Positions 27,006-36,357 of a DNA stretch of 64,000 nt are shown here, in pieces. The notes under the pieces are model-generated. The model did no database searches. It saw only the letters and a list, made by a program, of their open reading frames with translations, and had not been told where the DNA came from. The DNA comes from Acetivibrio sp. MSJd-27 (GTDB lineage Bacteria; Bacillota; Clostridia; UMGS1840; HGM11507): positions 1-64,000 of the forward strand of contig NZ_JAHLPV010000006.1 of assembly GCF_018918095.1 (NCBI RefSeq), in the 5' to 3' direction. The translations under genes and the position numbers were made by a program. Numbering within the stretch: position 1 is the first letter of the stretch; every line of letters starts with the position of its first letter.

Positions 27006-28235
27006 GTGAGTAGAGTAGTGATTACAGGGATTGGAGTCATCACTCCGGTCGGAAAAGACATCAAAACCTTTTGGAAAAATATCGTAAATGGAAAACATGG
27101 TTTTTCCAAAATCGAATCCTTTGACACAGAACGTTTTAAGGCAAAGCTGGCCGGAGAAATCAAAGATTTTCATCCGGAGGATTACATTGATAAAAAAGAA
27201 GCGAAGAGAATGGACCGCTTTTGTCAGTTTGCGATTGCGGCGACACAGGAAGCGGTTGCGGACAGCGGCATTGACTTTTCTTTCTATGATCCGTACCGTG
27301 TCGGTTGTATCATCGGTTCCGGTATTGGCGGAATTAAGACCTTTGAAACAGAGTGTGACAAGTATTTTGCGAAGGATTCCGTGCGTATCTCAGCATTTAT
27401 GATCCCTTCTATGATATCGAATATGGCGTCCGGTATGATTTCGATGCGCTATCAGTTAAAAGGCTCCAGCTTTGCCGTAACCAGCGCCTGTGCATCTTCT
27501 ACCCACGCAATAGGTGAGGCTTACCGGGCTATTAAACACGGTTATATGGATGCAGTGGTTGTCGGAGGTGCGGAAGCGGTTATTACACCGCTTGCTGTAG
27601 GCGGATTTCAAAATATGCAGGCACTTTCCACTTCGGAGGATCCGGATCGCTGTTCCATGCCTTTTGATAAAGAACGCAACGGATTTATCATGGGAGAAGG
27701 CGCGGGTATCCTCATTATGGAAACCTATGAAAATGCGGTGAAAAGAGGCGCTGAAATCTATGCGGAAGTAGCCGGATATGGATCCACTTCTGATGCATAC
27801 CACATTACCAGTCCCGATCCGGAAGGCGAGGGAGCTGCAGCTGCCATGAGGATGGCGGTGCAAGATGCCGGTTTAAATCTCTCTGATGTAGACTATATTA
27901 ATGCGCATGGAACGAGTACGCCCTTGAATGATAAATTTGAGACAGCGGCTATTAAGAAAGTATTCGGCGATTATGCTTATCAACTGAATGTTTCATCCAC
28001 CAAAGGTGTTACAGGGCATTTGCTGGGTGCTGCCGGCGCGGTAGAAGGAATTGCCTGCTGCCTTGCGATTCGGGATTCGGTGATCCCTCCTACCGCGAAT
28101 TATAAAGCGAGTGATCCGGAATGCGATTTAAACATTGTTCCCAACACGGCGATACAGAAAGAGGTTAATGTGGCGATTTCCAATTCGCTGGGATTTGGCG
28201 GACATAATGCTACTGTATTATTCAAAAGGGTTTAG
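27006..28235 (+). CDS. fabF: beta-ketoacyl-ACP synthase II
   Basis: The 409-residue chain-elongation condensing enzyme uses GTG as its start at 27006 behind GGAGG. The active-site C162 is in TSACASSTHA and the two histidines are in NAHGTSTPLND and KGVTGHLLGAAG. Order and spacing fit the type II FAS operon. Confidence 0.97.
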   Translation: MSRVVITGIGVITPVGKDIKTFWKNIVNGKHGFSKIESFDTERFKAKLAGEIKDFHPEDYIDKKEAKRMDRFCQFAIAATQEAVADSGIDFSFYDPYRVGCIIGSGIGGIKTFETECDKYFAKDSVRISAFMIPSMISNMASGMISMRYQLKGSSFAVTSACASSTHAIGEAYRAIKHGYMDAVVVGGAEAVITPLAVGGFQNMQALSTSEDPDRCSMPFDKERNGFIMGEGAGILIMETYENAVKRGAEIYAEVAGYGSTSDAYHITSPDPEGEGAAAAMRMAVQDAGLNLSDVDYINAHGTSTPLNDKFETAAIKKVFGDYAYQLNVSSTKGVTGHLLGAAGAVEGIACCLAIRDSVIPPTANYKASDPECDLNIVPNTAIQKEVNVAISNSLGFGGHNATVLFKRV

Positions 28236-28247
28236 GAGGAGCAAAGA

Positions 28248-28679
28248 ATGGAATTTAAGCATGTATTGGAATTGATTGAAAAAATGGAAAATTCAAGCAT
28301 TACAAATCTGGAACTGACAGAAAAAGAGTTTACCTTAAAGTTGGAAAAAGGTGATGTAACATCTTCTGTCAAACCGGATTCCATCTCCCAAAATAGTTCT
28401 CTTAATGCCGCAAGACAGGAAGAAAAGCAGGAAAGCGCATTAAAAGGGAATATTGTTACGGCTCCTATTGTAGGAACATTCTATCAGTCATCCTCCCCAG
28501 AGAAAGAACCATTTGTAAAAGTCGGTCAAACGATTCAGGAAGGGGATGTCGTGTGTATTATCGAGGCGATGAAACTGTTCAATGAAGTGCAGAGCGATTA
28601 CAGCGGTGTTGTAAAAAAGATATTGGTTCAGGATGGAGATCTGATGGAATACGGACAGCCGATCATGATTATAGAATAG
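28248..28679 (+). CDS. accB: biotin carboxyl carrier protein of acetyl-CoA carboxylase
   Basis: The 143-residue protein has an N-terminal region for complex assembly, a variable linker (about 40-65) and a biotinyl domain with the biotinylated K109 in EAMKLFNE. It carries CO2 between AccC and AccA/AccD. It starts 12 bp after fabF. Confidence 0.96.
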   Translation: MEFKHVLELIEKMENSSITNLELTEKEFTLKLEKGDVTSSVKPDSISQNSSLNAARQEEKQESALKGNIVTAPIVGTFYQSSSPEKEPFVKVGQTIQEGDVVCIIEAMKLFNEVQSDYSGVVKKILVQDGDLMEYGQPIMIIE

Positions 28680-28689
28680 GGGGATTGGA

Positions 28690-29115
28690 ATGCTGAACAA
28701 AGAACAAATCATGGAGATCATTCCTCATAGGGCACCGTTTCTCCTGATCGATGAAGTACTGGAAATGGAACCTGGAAAACGGGTAGTGGCGCTGAAGCAT
28801 GTGACCGAGGATGAATATTATTTCAAAGGGCATTTTCCCGGAAATCCGGTGATGCCAGGGGTTTTGCAGGTAGAGTCTCTTGCGCAGGCCGGAGCGGTCT
28901 GCGCGCTTTCCCTGGAGAAGAATAAGGGGAAAACAGCCTATTTCGCCGGATTAAACAAAGCGAAATTCCGCAAAAAGGTAGTGCCGGGTATGACACTGCG
29001 GCTGGAAGTGGAAATTATCCGCAGTCTGTCTAAAATCGGAATTGGTTCTGCGGTGGCCTATGACGGTGATGGTGACGTTGTGTGCTCCTGTGAAATTACC
29101 TTTGCGATTGAATGA
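28690..29115 (+). CDS. fabZ: 3-hydroxyacyl-ACP dehydratase
   Basis: The 141-residue hot-dog enzyme removes water from 3-hydroxyacyl-ACP. The catalytic H48 (GHFPGNPVMPGVL) and E62 (QVESLAQ) are present, with the N-terminal IPHRAPFLLID typical of FabZ. It lies between accB and accC, the usual clostridial location. Confidence 0.96.
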   Translation: MLNKEQIMEIIPHRAPFLLIDEVLEMEPGKRVVALKHVTEDEYYFKGHFPGNPVMPGVLQVESLAQAGAVCALSLEKNKGKTAYFAGLNKAKFRKKVVPGMTLRLEVEIIRSLSKIGIGSAVAYDGDGDVVCSCEITFAIE

Positions 29116-29123
29116 GGTGTGAC

Positions 29124-30464
29124 ATGTTTCAAAAAGTATTGATTGCAAACAGGGGAGAAATTGCGGTCCGGATCATTCGTGCATTGCGCGAGCTTGGTAT
29201 TAAAAGCGTGGCGGTTTATTCCAAAGCGGACGAGGATGCCCTGCATGTCCAACTGGCAGATGAAGCTATCTGCATCGGTCCTCCTCAGTCGAAGGACAGC
29301 TACTTAAATATGCAGAATATATTAACGGCTTGCATTGCTTCTGGATGTCAGGCAATTCATCCCGGATTTGGTTTCCTGTCTGAAAACCCCAATTTTGTCC
29401 GTATGTGCGAGCTTTTAAAAATCAAATTCATCGGTCCGGATGCATCCATCATTGAGATGATGGGCGATAAGGCTACAGCAAAAACGACAATGAAAAATGC
29501 GGGAGTTCCGGTTGTGCCAGGCTCCGATGGAGAAGTGGACAATCTTGAATCTGCTTATGAGGTTGCGGAGGAGATAGGCTATCCCGTCATGATCAAAGCG
29601 TCAGCCGGCGGCGGGGGAAAAGGAATCCGTCTGGTACGCGCGAAGGAAGAATTGGAAAACAGTTTCTTTTCCGCAAAAACGGAGGCAAAGGCTGCCTTTG
29701 GAAACGACGGAATGTATATTGAAAAATTCATCGAAGAACCGAAGCACATTGAAATTCAGATACTCGCTGATGAACACGGAAATATTGTTCATCTCGGTGA
29801 AAGAGACTGTTCCATTCAGCGGAGAAATCAGAAGATTATCGAGGAGGCTCCCGCTGAATTCCTAGGGGAAGAAATCCGCGGAAAAATGGGAGAGGCAGCC
29901 AAAAATGCAGCAAGAGCAGTCGGATACAAAAATGCGGGCACCATTGAATTTCTGGTTGATAAATATAAAAATTTTTACTTTATGGAAATGAATACCCGGG
30001 TGCAGGTGGAGCATCCGATCACTGAGATGATTACCGGCGTGGATATTGTGAAAGAACAGGTACGCATTGCACAGGGAGAAAAGCTGTCCTTTTCACAGGA
30101 AGACATTATTCTGAACGGGCATTCCATCGAATGTCGGATTTGCGCGGAAAATCCAAAAGAAAATTTTCGTCCCTGTCCTGGAGAGATTACTGGTCTTCAT
30201 ATTCCAGGAGGTCCCGGTGTTCGAGTGGATAGTGCGGTGTATCAGGGATATCGGATCCCACCATACTATGATTCTATGATAGCAAAGATTATTGTACATG
30301 CAGATAACCGGAAAGAAGCGATTGTTAAAATGCGTTCCGCTCTTGCGGAAATGATTATTGCGGATATTGAAACGAATGAGGACTATCTTTTGTCAATCCT
30401 GAAGGACAAGGATTATGTAGAGGGAAATTTCAATGTTTCTTTTCTGACGGAAAAGAAATTTTAG
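29124..30464 (+). CDS. accC: acetyl-CoA carboxylase biotin carboxylase subunit
   Basis: The 446-residue ATP-grasp enzyme carboxylates biotin. It begins FQKVLIANRGEIAVRIIRA, has the glycine-rich ATP loop SAGGGGKGIR (about 160-169), ERDCSIQRRNQK and MNTRVQVEHPITE. ATG 29124 is preferred over an ATG 12 bp upstream because it gives the family N-terminus and suits the GAGGTG site. Confidence 0.97.
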   Translation: MFQKVLIANRGEIAVRIIRALRELGIKSVAVYSKADEDALHVQLADEAICIGPPQSKDSYLNMQNILTACIASGCQAIHPGFGFLSENPNFVRMCELLKIKFIGPDASIIEMMGDKATAKTTMKNAGVPVVPGSDGEVDNLESAYEVAEEIGYPVMIKASAGGGGKGIRLVRAKEELENSFFSAKTEAKAAFGNDGMYIEKFIEEPKHIEIQILADEHGNIVHLGERDCSIQRRNQKIIEEAPAEFLGEEIRGKMGEAAKNAARAVGYKNAGTIEFLVDKYKNFYFMEMNTRVQVEHPITEMITGVDIVKEQVRIAQGEKLSFSQEDIILNGHSIECRICAENPKENFRPCPGEITGLHIPGGPGVRVDSAVYQGYRIPPYYDSMIAKIIVHADNRKEAIVKMRSALAEMIIADIETNEDYLLSILKDKDYVEGNFNVSFLTEKKF

Positions 30465-30474
30465 GTGGTGCTGA

Positions 30475-31356
30475 ATGAATATGCTGAAAGATTTATTAAA
30501 AAACGTAAAAGATAAATTTTATGATGACGGGCAGGAAATCAAAATTTCAGAATTGAAATCCCAGGTGGACATTCCGGATGACCTTTGGCTGAAATGCCCG
30601 AAATGCAATGCGACTCTGGTTCGAGATGATGTGGAAAAGGAAAATATGGTCTGCACGAAGTGCGGTTATCATTTTCGAATCAGTGCAAAAGAACGGATTG
30701 ATATGATTGCAGACACAAACACGTTTATAGAATATGATAAGGAGATGCATTCAGTCAATCCCATCGGCTTTGATGGATATGAGCAAAAGCTGCGCAAACA
30801 GAAAAGTATCAGCGGCTTGAATGAGGCGGTGGTAACTGGTGAATGTACGATTAATAGCTACCCCTGCGCCATTGGAGCAATGGATTCCAAATTTCTGATG
30901 GGCTCTATGGGAAGTGTTGTGGGAGAAAAGATTGCACGGCTCTTTGAGCGGGCGATTGAGAAGCGGCTTCCGGTCATTATTTTTACAGCCTCAGGCGGTG
31001 CGAGAATGCAGGAAGGTATTATTTCACTGATGCAGATGGCCAAGACAAGCGCAGCAGTCAAAAAACATTCGGAAGCAGGACTTTTATATATCGCTGTCCC
31101 GACCGATCCTACGACAGGCGGCGTGACTGCCAGCTTTGCTTCGCTTGGAGATATTATTATTTCTGAACCGAAAACGCTGATTGGTTTTGCGGGCAGAAGA
31201 GTCATTGAAGGCACGATCAAGCAAAAACTTCCGGAGGAATTTCAAAGTGCGGAATTTTTGCTGGAGCATGGCTTTGTTGATATGATTGTTCACCGGAAAG
31301 CAATGAAGAACGTACTGGCCAAATTGCTGCGGTATCACAGCGAAAAGGAGGTCTAG
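30475..31356 (+). CDS. accD: acetyl-CoA carboxylase carboxyltransferase subunit beta
   Basis: The 293-residue subunit has the N-terminal four-cysteine zinc finger (CPKC...CTKC, about residues 42-64) and the crotonase-fold carboxyltransferase core ([28 protein letters not shown]). It starts behind AGGTGG; a second ATG two codons on is possible. It ends 3 bp before accA. Confidence 0.97.
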   Translation: MNMLKDLLKNVKDKFYDDGQEIKISELKSQVDIPDDLWLKCPKCNATLVRDDVEKENMVCTKCGYHFRISAKERIDMIADTNTFIEYDKEMHSVNPIGFDGYEQKLRKQKSISGLNEAVVTGECTINSYPCAIGAMDSKFLMGSMGSVVGEKIARLFERAIEKRLPVIIFTASGGARMQEGIISLMQMAKTSAAVKKHSEAGLLYIAVPTDPTTGGVTASFASLGDIIISEPKTLIGFAGRRVIEGTIKQKLPEEFQSAEFLLEHGFVDMIVHRKAMKNVLAKLLRYHSEKEV

Positions 31357-31359
31357 GAA

Positions 31360-32169
31360 ATGGCAAATCAAAAGTCAGCATACGAAAGATTGCAGCTCAT
31401 TCGCCATAAGGAACGGCCGAATTTAAAGGACTATGTTCCGTTGATATTTGACGAATTTTATGAAATGCATGGTGACCGCCTATATGGCGATGACAGGGCA
31501 ATTTTGGGCGGGATCGGTGTGTTTGAAGGACAGACTGTGACTGTTATCGGTCATTTAAAAGGAAAAAATATCAATGAAAATAAAAAAACAAATTTTGGTA
31601 TGCCCCACCCGGAGGGATATCGAAAAGCGCTTCGTTTGATGAAGCAGGCAGAAAAATTTCATCGTCCTGTTATCTGCTTTATTGATACGTCAGGGGCTTT
31701 TTGCGGCATCGAAGCGGAACAGCGCGGTCAGGGAGAAGCAATCGCAAAAAATTTGCTGGAAATGTCTGATCTGAAAGTACCTGTTGTTAGTATTGTGATG
31801 GGGGAAGGAGGCTCTGGCGGTGCACTTGCGTTAGGTGTTTGTGATGAATTTGCGATGCTTTCCAATGCAATTTGTTCTGTCATTTCACCTCGCGGCTTTG
31901 CATCAATTCTATGGAAAGATCCTACCCGTGAAGAGGAAGCGGCAAATATGATGCGTATCACTGCGCAAGATTTATATAAACTTGGCGTGTGTGATGCAAT
32001 TATTGAGGAGGCGGACGGCGCTGCCCACAAAAATGTGGAGGGAACCGCCGAAAATATCAAACGTTATCTGGAGGATACGCTTGCCAAGCTGGAAACGAAA
32101 AGCATAGACGATTTGCTGAGAGAACGATATGAAAAATACCGTGCCATCGGTATGTTTGAAGAAATGTAG
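31360..32169 (+). CDS. accA: acetyl-CoA carboxylase carboxyltransferase subunit alpha
   Basis: The 269-residue subunit pairs with Acc[39 protein letters not shown] and [14 protein letters not shown] are the conserved carboxyltransferase segments. It is somewhat shorter than the E. coli form at the N-terminus, as usual in clostridia. A GGAGG site precedes it. Confidence 0.97.
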   Translation: MANQKSAYERLQLIRHKERPNLKDYVPLIFDEFYEMHGDRLYGDDRAILGGIGVFEGQTVTVIGHLKGKNINENKKTNFGMPHPEGYRKALRLMKQAEKFHRPVICFIDTSGAFCGIEAEQRGQGEAIAKNLLEMSDLKVPVVSIVMGEGGSGGALALGVCDEFAMLSNAICSVISPRGFASILWKDPTREEEAANMMRITAQDLYKLGVCDAIIEEADGAAHKNVEGTAENIKRYLEDTLAKLETKSIDDLLRERYEKYRAIGMFEEM

Positions 32170-32179
32170 GTGACGGGAA

Positions 32180-32407
32180 ATGTTTGAAAAGATTCAAAGG
32201 GTTCTTGCAGAGCATTTTCATGTTTCAAAAGACAACATTTCCAGGACAACAAAACTGCAGGAGGATTTAGGAGCAGATTCTCTGGACTATGCAGATTTGA
32301 TGATGGCTTTTGAAGATGCTTTTCATATCGATATCAAGGACGAAGAATTTGAACCGGTTAAAACGGTAAAAGATATAGAGAATTATTTGATAAAAAATAA
32401 GGGCTAG
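32180..32407 (+). CDS. acpP: acyl carrier protein
   Basis: The 75-residue carrier has the phosphopantetheine serine S34 in the motif LGADSLDYADL. The usual DSLDTVEL is changed to DSLDYADL, still with helix-II acidic residues. It is the last gene of the fatty-acid operon rather than the second, as in many Firmicutes. Its TAG stop overlaps the stop of the convergent PAP2 gene by 2 bp. An alternative is a dedicated carrier for another pathway, but the location favours fatty-acid synthesis. Confidence 0.93.
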   Translation: MFEKIQRVLAEHFHVSKDNISRTTKLQEDLGADSLDYADLMMAFEDAFHIDIKDEEFEPVKTVKDIENYLIKNKG

Positions 32408-32429
32408 TTTTTACTAACCCTTATTTTTT
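32392..32429. terminator. bidirectional terminator overlapping two stop codons
   Basis: A 17-bp stem (32392-32408 with 32413-32429) with A-tract and T-tract ends includes the last codons of both acpP and the convergent PAP2 gene, so coding and termination share the same bases. Confidence 0.85.
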
Positions 32430-33252
32430 TGAATCTTTGAAAGAGATAAGGACAGATAAATGTGATAGCAAAACCGGTCAGAAAATACCGTATTAGATTC
32501 AGCCAGAAGAAATCACCAATTAATTTGAGGCCAAATTGGATAAACACCAATATCAAAATACCGCTTGTCACCTTCCGGATCTGTTCTGAAAGTTTTGCTT
32601 TCACTTGAAAATCAAGAAATTTTTGTTCCAGCGAAAAACCCAATAAAAAGCCTAAGAACAGAGGAGACACTTTTAAAATGTCAGGATCGTCCGTAAGCGC
32701 AATACCAAGGAGACCTGGTATGAGAAACAGATACAGCATCCAGTATTTTTTGTTACTAAGTATTTTTTTCATCAGCAATTGTACTGCAATGATAAGAAAA
32801 ATACCAATTAAAATTCCGCAGAAAACATCCAGCGGAGTGTGTACACCTAGATAAATTCGGGAAAACCCAATTAACAGTGTCATAACAATTCCGAAAATCA
32901 GAAGAATACGCGAAGGGAATTGCAGCCATAGGGAAGTGAAAAAGGATGCTGTCATTTGTGAGTGACCGCTTGGAAAAGAATAACCATAACTGGTGTTCAA
33001 ATCCTTTCGAATTATGTCGCTGTAAGAAAAAGGGCGCGATTCTTTCCATATGTGCTTCAAATCAATGTTGATGAAAATGCTGAAAACCAAAGAACACACC
33101 AGCAAAAGCCCTTTTTCTTTACTGACACACCAGTATAGGATTACAACGCAAAAAACAAACAGCATTTCATTTGCCAGGTTTGTGATTAACAGAAAAAATT
33201 GATCCAGAGCAGGAGTCGAAAAACTTTGAATCCACTGCATAAAAGCGATCAA
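32404..33252 (-). CDS. PAP2 superfamily membrane phosphatase
   Basis: The ~282-residue protein has about seven TM segments and all three PAP2 motifs: KHIWKESRPF (KX6RP type), PSGHSQMTASF and SRIYLGVHTPLDVF. It probably dephosphorylates a lipid or isoprenyl pyrophosphate. The best start is TTG 33252, seven bases after GGAGGTG; ATG 33240 lies four codons on but far from that site. It follows the DMT gene by 13 bp. Confidence 0.85.
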   Translation of the reverse strand: MIAFMQWIQSFSTPALDQFFLLITNLANEMLFVFCVVILYWCVSKEKGLLLVCSLVFSIFINIDLKHIWKESRPFSYSDIIRKDLNTSYGYSFPSGHSQMTASFFTSLWLQFPSRILLIFGIVMTLLIGFSRIYLGVHTPLDVFCGILIGIFLIIAVQLLMKKILSNKKYWMLYLFLIPGLLGIALTDDPDILKVSPLFLGFLLGFSLEQKFLDFQVKAKLSEQIRKVTSGILILVFIQFGLKLIGDFFWLNLIRYFLTGFAITFICPYLFQRFKKIRVSKN

Positions 33253-33265
33253 TTTAAAACACCTC

Positions 33266-33595
33266 CTAACCCTTGAATACAAAGAATACAGCGCCTACCA
33301 TGCACAGAAAGGCAAACACATAATTCCAGGTAAACCTTTCTTTTAAATAGAAGATGGTAAACAGAGAAAACACAATCAATGTGATAACTTCCTGAAGAAT
33401 TTTAAGCTGTGCGGTGGTGAAATAGTTTGAACCGATGCGGTTTGCCGGAACCTGAAAAATATATTCAAAAAAGGCAATTCCCCAACTGCACAGTATCACA
33501 ATCAAGAGGGAAGCAGATTTAAATTTCAGATGCCCATACCAGGCAAACGTCATAAAAATATTTGAGATGAAAAGCAGAAGTATCGTCCAGTACAT
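33266..33595 (-). CDS. DMT family protein (DUF486)
   Basis: The 109-residue protein has four TM helices and the DUF486 features YWTILLLFISNIFMTFAWYGHLK, WGIAFFEYIFQVPANRIG and YLKERFTWNYVFAFLCMVGAVFFVF (quoted in pieces). It is half the size of full DMT exporters and would dimerise. The substrate is unknown. It is probably cotranscribed with the PAP2 gene. Confidence 0.82.
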   Translation of the reverse strand: MYWTILLLFISNIFMTFAWYGHLKFKSASLLIVILCSWGIAFFEYIFQVPANRIGSNYFTTAQLKILQEVITLIVFSLFTIFYLKERFTWNYVFAFLCMVGAVFFVFKG

Positions 33596-33662
33596 TTTAA
33601 AACAGCACTCTTTCTTTTTTCGTTTATTTAAAGTAAGTATATCATATAATTTCTTTTAACAC

Positions 33663-33692
33663 AAATAAAAAGACCACTAAAAAGCGGCCTTT
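33663..33692 (-). terminator. minus-strand terminator-like hairpin upstream of the DMT gene
   Basis: On the minus strand AAAGGCCGC pairs with GTGGTCTTT through two G-U pairs and is followed by TTTTTATTT; on the plus strand the same positions are A-C mismatches, so the structure is specific to minus-strand RNA. It lies ~70 bp upstream of the DMT start, with no minus-strand gene close enough upstream, so it may be an attenuator in the leader. Confidence 0.5.
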
Positions 33693-33713
33693 CCATAAAG
33701 GAGTAAGCTTAAA

Positions 33714-33788
33714 ATGAACTCAGTGGGGATTTCGAATTCATTTTATACAGCAATAAAGGGGTTTTTATCGCTATATAAGACATTATAG
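33714..33788 (+). CDS. possible 24-residue peptide ORF
   Basis: ATG 33714 lies ten bases after a full AAAGGAG ribosome site and reads MNSVGISNSFYTAIKGFLSL before ending at TAG 33786-33788. The ribosome site is the only support and there is no homology I can recognise. Confidence 0.15.
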   Translation: MNSVGISNSFYTAIKGFLSLYKTL

Positions 33789-34027
33789 CTGTTTACAATT
33801 AGTTTGTCAATTAAATTTATTAAGATTTTCAGAAAATGTACAATATTAGTGAGGTTGGGACGCTTTTATGGCGATTTTTGATTTGTAAAAGTGTTTTCTA
33901 TTATGCAGTGATTTTTCATAAAATATCGATATTTGATTGCTTTTTTTAAAAAGAAATGGGATAATAAAGAAAATAGATAATTGTGCAAGTAGTTATTTAT
34001 AGCTTTGGTGCTGAAAGGAAGAATAAG

Positions 34028-34882
34028 ATGGCAATCTACGAAAAACAGAATTATGGTTTTTTAACAGAGCGTCTCTATAACGTATCACTAAACCTTTTTT
34101 CCGTTGGAAAAAACACCTATAAAAAGCCTTGGCATTGGGAATCTAAGCCGGTTGAATACTATACACTGCACTATGTGCTGGAAGGTACAGGCAGTTATTC
34201 TGTACTTGGAAACGAGTTCCATACAAAAGCCGGTGATGCAGTTCTTATCTATCCGAATTCATTGGCAACAATTGATACTTTTACGATCCCTTATATATTT
34301 CACTGGGTTAATTTTAATGGTGCGGTATTAAAAGATCTATTAAAAAATACGGATTTCACAAAAGAAAGCCCTATTATGCATCTGCCAGACTGCTTGGTTC
34401 CGTATATCGAGAAAATGACAGAAAAACAAGGGCTATATCCTTATCAGCAATCCCATATGATTGGTTGCCTTTATCTTTTATTTTCAGAGATAATAGAGCG
34501 TTCTTCGGGTTCCGGAAAGGATGAAGATTATAAAAAGCTGTATGTACACAAAGCCTTTGACTATATTTCTGAAAACTATTATTTCAATATTTCGGTGACG
34601 GATATTGCAGGCCATGTGGGTTTGAGCAGAAGCCATTTATACCGTTTGTTCATGGAAGAGTTGAATATGTCGCCGCTTCAGTATCTGACACAGTACCGGT
34701 TGGAAAAAAGTTTGGTTATGTTAAAAGAAACCGATCTGTCTGTTTCAGATATTGCTTTGCGAGCAGGTTTTGAAAGTGCATACTATTTTTCCAGAGTATT
34801 TTCAAAATATATGGGCCAAGCCCCTTCTGTTTTTCGAAAACAGAAGGACTTTCATTTAAACCATGTGGAAATTACAGAATAA
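34028..34882 (+). CDS. AraC family transcriptional regulator
   Basis: The 284-residue protein has an AraC-binding cupin N-terminus (YTLHYVLEGTGSY, IYPNSLATI, HWVNFNG) and two C-terminal helix-turn-helices (ISVTDIAGHVGLSRSHLYRLF; FESAYYFSRVFSKYMGQAPS). ATG 34028 follows GAAAGGAAG. It resembles regulators of sugar-use operons, but no sugar genes are adjacent. A stem with a weak T-run follows. Confidence 0.87.
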   Translation: MAIYEKQNYGFLTERLYNVSLNLFSVGKNTYKKPWHWESKPVEYYTLHYVLEGTGSYSVLGNEFHTKAGDAVLIYPNSLATIDTFTIPYIFHWVNFNGAVLKDLLKNTDFTKESPIMHLPDCLVPYIEKMTEKQGLYPYQQSHMIGCLYLLFSEIIERSSGSGKDEDYKKLYVHKAFDYISENYYFNISVTDIAGHVGLSRSHLYRLFMEELNMSPLQYLTQYRLEKSLVMLKETDLSVSDIALRAGFESAYYFSRVFSKYMGQAPSVFRKQKDFHLNHVEITE

Positions 34883-35213
34883 AATATTTCTTTCTTTGTT
34901 AAATGGCAATGAAAGCATCTTATTAAAAAGTATGAAAAAACAGGTTGTGCCGTATCAAATGTAGCACAACCTGTTCTGCTTTATTTAAGAATAAGAAAAA
35001 CGCTTTTACGGATCAAAAGCGAACATTGCTCTTAAGTATTTAGGAAGTTGAACACAATAATGAATTTATACAAGTAAATTTTCTGCGCGTAAGGGTGCAA
35101 CACGTCTGACGTCTTGCAAGACTAACAATCCGAAAAGGCGGGAATTTAATAAGTGCAGGGGTATGTGGCGGTCCACTCTCTATCATCTAAACCGGACGGA
35201 TTTTTCCCCTTTG
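34883..35213. other. 331-bp intergenic region
   Basis: It contains the AraC terminator and, at 35111-35122, the perfect 12-bp palindrome GTCTTGCAAGAC within a relatively GC-rich block (35085-35180). I see no gene or recognisable RNA in that block. Confidence 0.4.
34939..34975 (+). terminator. terminator-like hairpin after the AraC gene
   Basis: A perfect 12-bp stem (34939-34950 with 34964-34975) is followed by a broken T-rich stretch (CTGCTTTATTT). Confidence 0.6.
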
Positions 35214-36050
35214 CTATTTCTCTATAACACTGACTGCCATTTTAACGAAGTATTCTCGGAAAAAAGGAAGCTTTGCAACTGGTTTCAAGAATCCCCTCAA
35301 AGGTACTTCCTTATAATATACAGGAGTGAGCTGTAATTTGTTCAATATTTTTTTATATCGTTTCAAAGTCATTTTATTGATATAAGAAAAGTATTCTCTG
35401 CCTTTTTGATCCTTTGAAATACGGAAAGAAATGCGCTCTTCACCGTCGGGCAGATCCTTAACAAGCTCTTTATAAGCTTTGATTAAGGTTTTATCACTGA
35501 AAAACAGATGAACCCATGGGATAAAAATCACATCGCTTAAATGCGCTCCGAAGGGATGATTGTAGGGAGGAAAATTGATAAAAACTTTTCCGCCTTTTTT
35601 TAAAACGCGCATCACTTCTCTTAAAACTGCTTCCGGCTGAGCCACATGTTCCATCGCATCATTCATGATAATTGTATCAAAGCTGTGGGATGGGAAAGGA
35701 AGCTTTGAAGCGTCAGCTATAAAGAATTGAAATTTGTTTTGAAGATTTAATTTTTTTGCAAGCTCCATAGAATCTTGTTCATATTTGGGTACAATATCAA
35801 CACCGGTTACTTTTTTTGCACCGCAGGATGCATAGTAAAGAGATTTTCCACCGGCTCCGCAGCCGATGTCCAGGATTTCTTTGTCGCGAAACATTTCATC
35901 CTTTGAGAGATAATCCAGATAAAATTTTATCGTATCCTCTCCCTTTTCATATTGCCACATAGAATAGGTTTTTATGCCGTCATTGTTTAAGTTAAAGGGA
36001 TGAACAACAGGTTTAAAGCATTTATTCCAACGTTTTAACAAATTTACCAT
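35214..36050 (-). CDS. class I SAM-dependent methyltransferase
   Basis: The 278-residue protein has motif I ILDIGCGAGGKSLYYA (about residues 58-73), motif II VTGVDI and post-I FDTIIMNDAMEHVAQPEAVL, of the Methyltransf_11 type. The C-terminal ~90 residues resemble extensions in UbiE-like and glycan-modifying methyltransferases. The substrate is unknown. ATG 36050 follows GGAGTG. It stands alone, divergent from glutamine synthetase. Confidence 0.85.
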   Translation of the reverse strand: MVNLLKRWNKCFKPVVHPFNLNNDGIKTYSMWQYEKGEDTIKFYLDYLSKDEMFRDKEILDIGCGAGGKSLYYASCGAKKVTGVDIVPKYEQDSMELAKKLNLQNKFQFFIADASKLPFPSHSFDTIIMNDAMEHVAQPEAVLREVMRVLKKGGKVFINFPPYNHPFGAHLSDVIFIPWVHLFFSDKTLIKAYKELVKDLPDGEERISFRISKDQKGREYFSYINKMTLKRYKKILNKLQLTPVYYKEVPLRGFLKPVAKLPFFREYFVKMAVSVIEK

Positions 36051-36357
36051 AGGTTTTTCACTCCAACATTTGCAATTTGATTTTATAGTATACCATGGTC
36101 ACAAGCCACATATTGGAAAGTGGCATGATACAATTGTTCTCCGAAACACAGAAATCTCTGATTTCGTTTTGTTTCGTGAGGTTATTATACCATAAAAAAG
36201 AAGCAAATGGTAAAAAATTTGAAAGAAAATCAAAAAAAATTTATCATTTCTACAAAAATGATAGGACCGATGGTGAAACACAAAAAAATGTTTGAAAAAT
36301 ATGGCCTGAAATGTTATGATATTGTAGTAGATATAAAACAGGGGGAAAAGGAGACAT
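36051..36357. promoter_or_regulatory. glutamine synthetase upstream region with hairpin
   Basis: This 307-bp AT-rich region contains an interrupted stem: CGAAACA (36142-36148) with TGTTTCG (36170-36176) outside GAAATC/GATTTC (36151-36156 with 36160-36165). No T-run follows it, so it may be a protein site or leader structure rather than a terminator. I recognise no known riboswitch. Confidence 0.35.

Larger units (their letters stand above)
33596..34027. other. 432-bp region between divergent DMT and AraC genes
   Basis: It holds the promoters of both genes, an orphan minus-strand terminator-like hairpin and a possible 24-codon ORF, listed separately. An additional dyad pairs AAAATGAA near 33712 with TTCATTTT near 33738. 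Confidence 0.4.

Noticed and set aside
35085-35180. GC-rich block with a 12-bp palindrome considered as a tRNA or IS remnant
   Set aside because: It does not fold as a tRNA and has no transposase or matching inverted ends.
36051-36357. Glutamine riboswitch or T-box ahead of glutamine synthetase
   Set aside because: No glnA/DP motif core or T-box sequence is visible, only one interrupted hairpin without a terminator.
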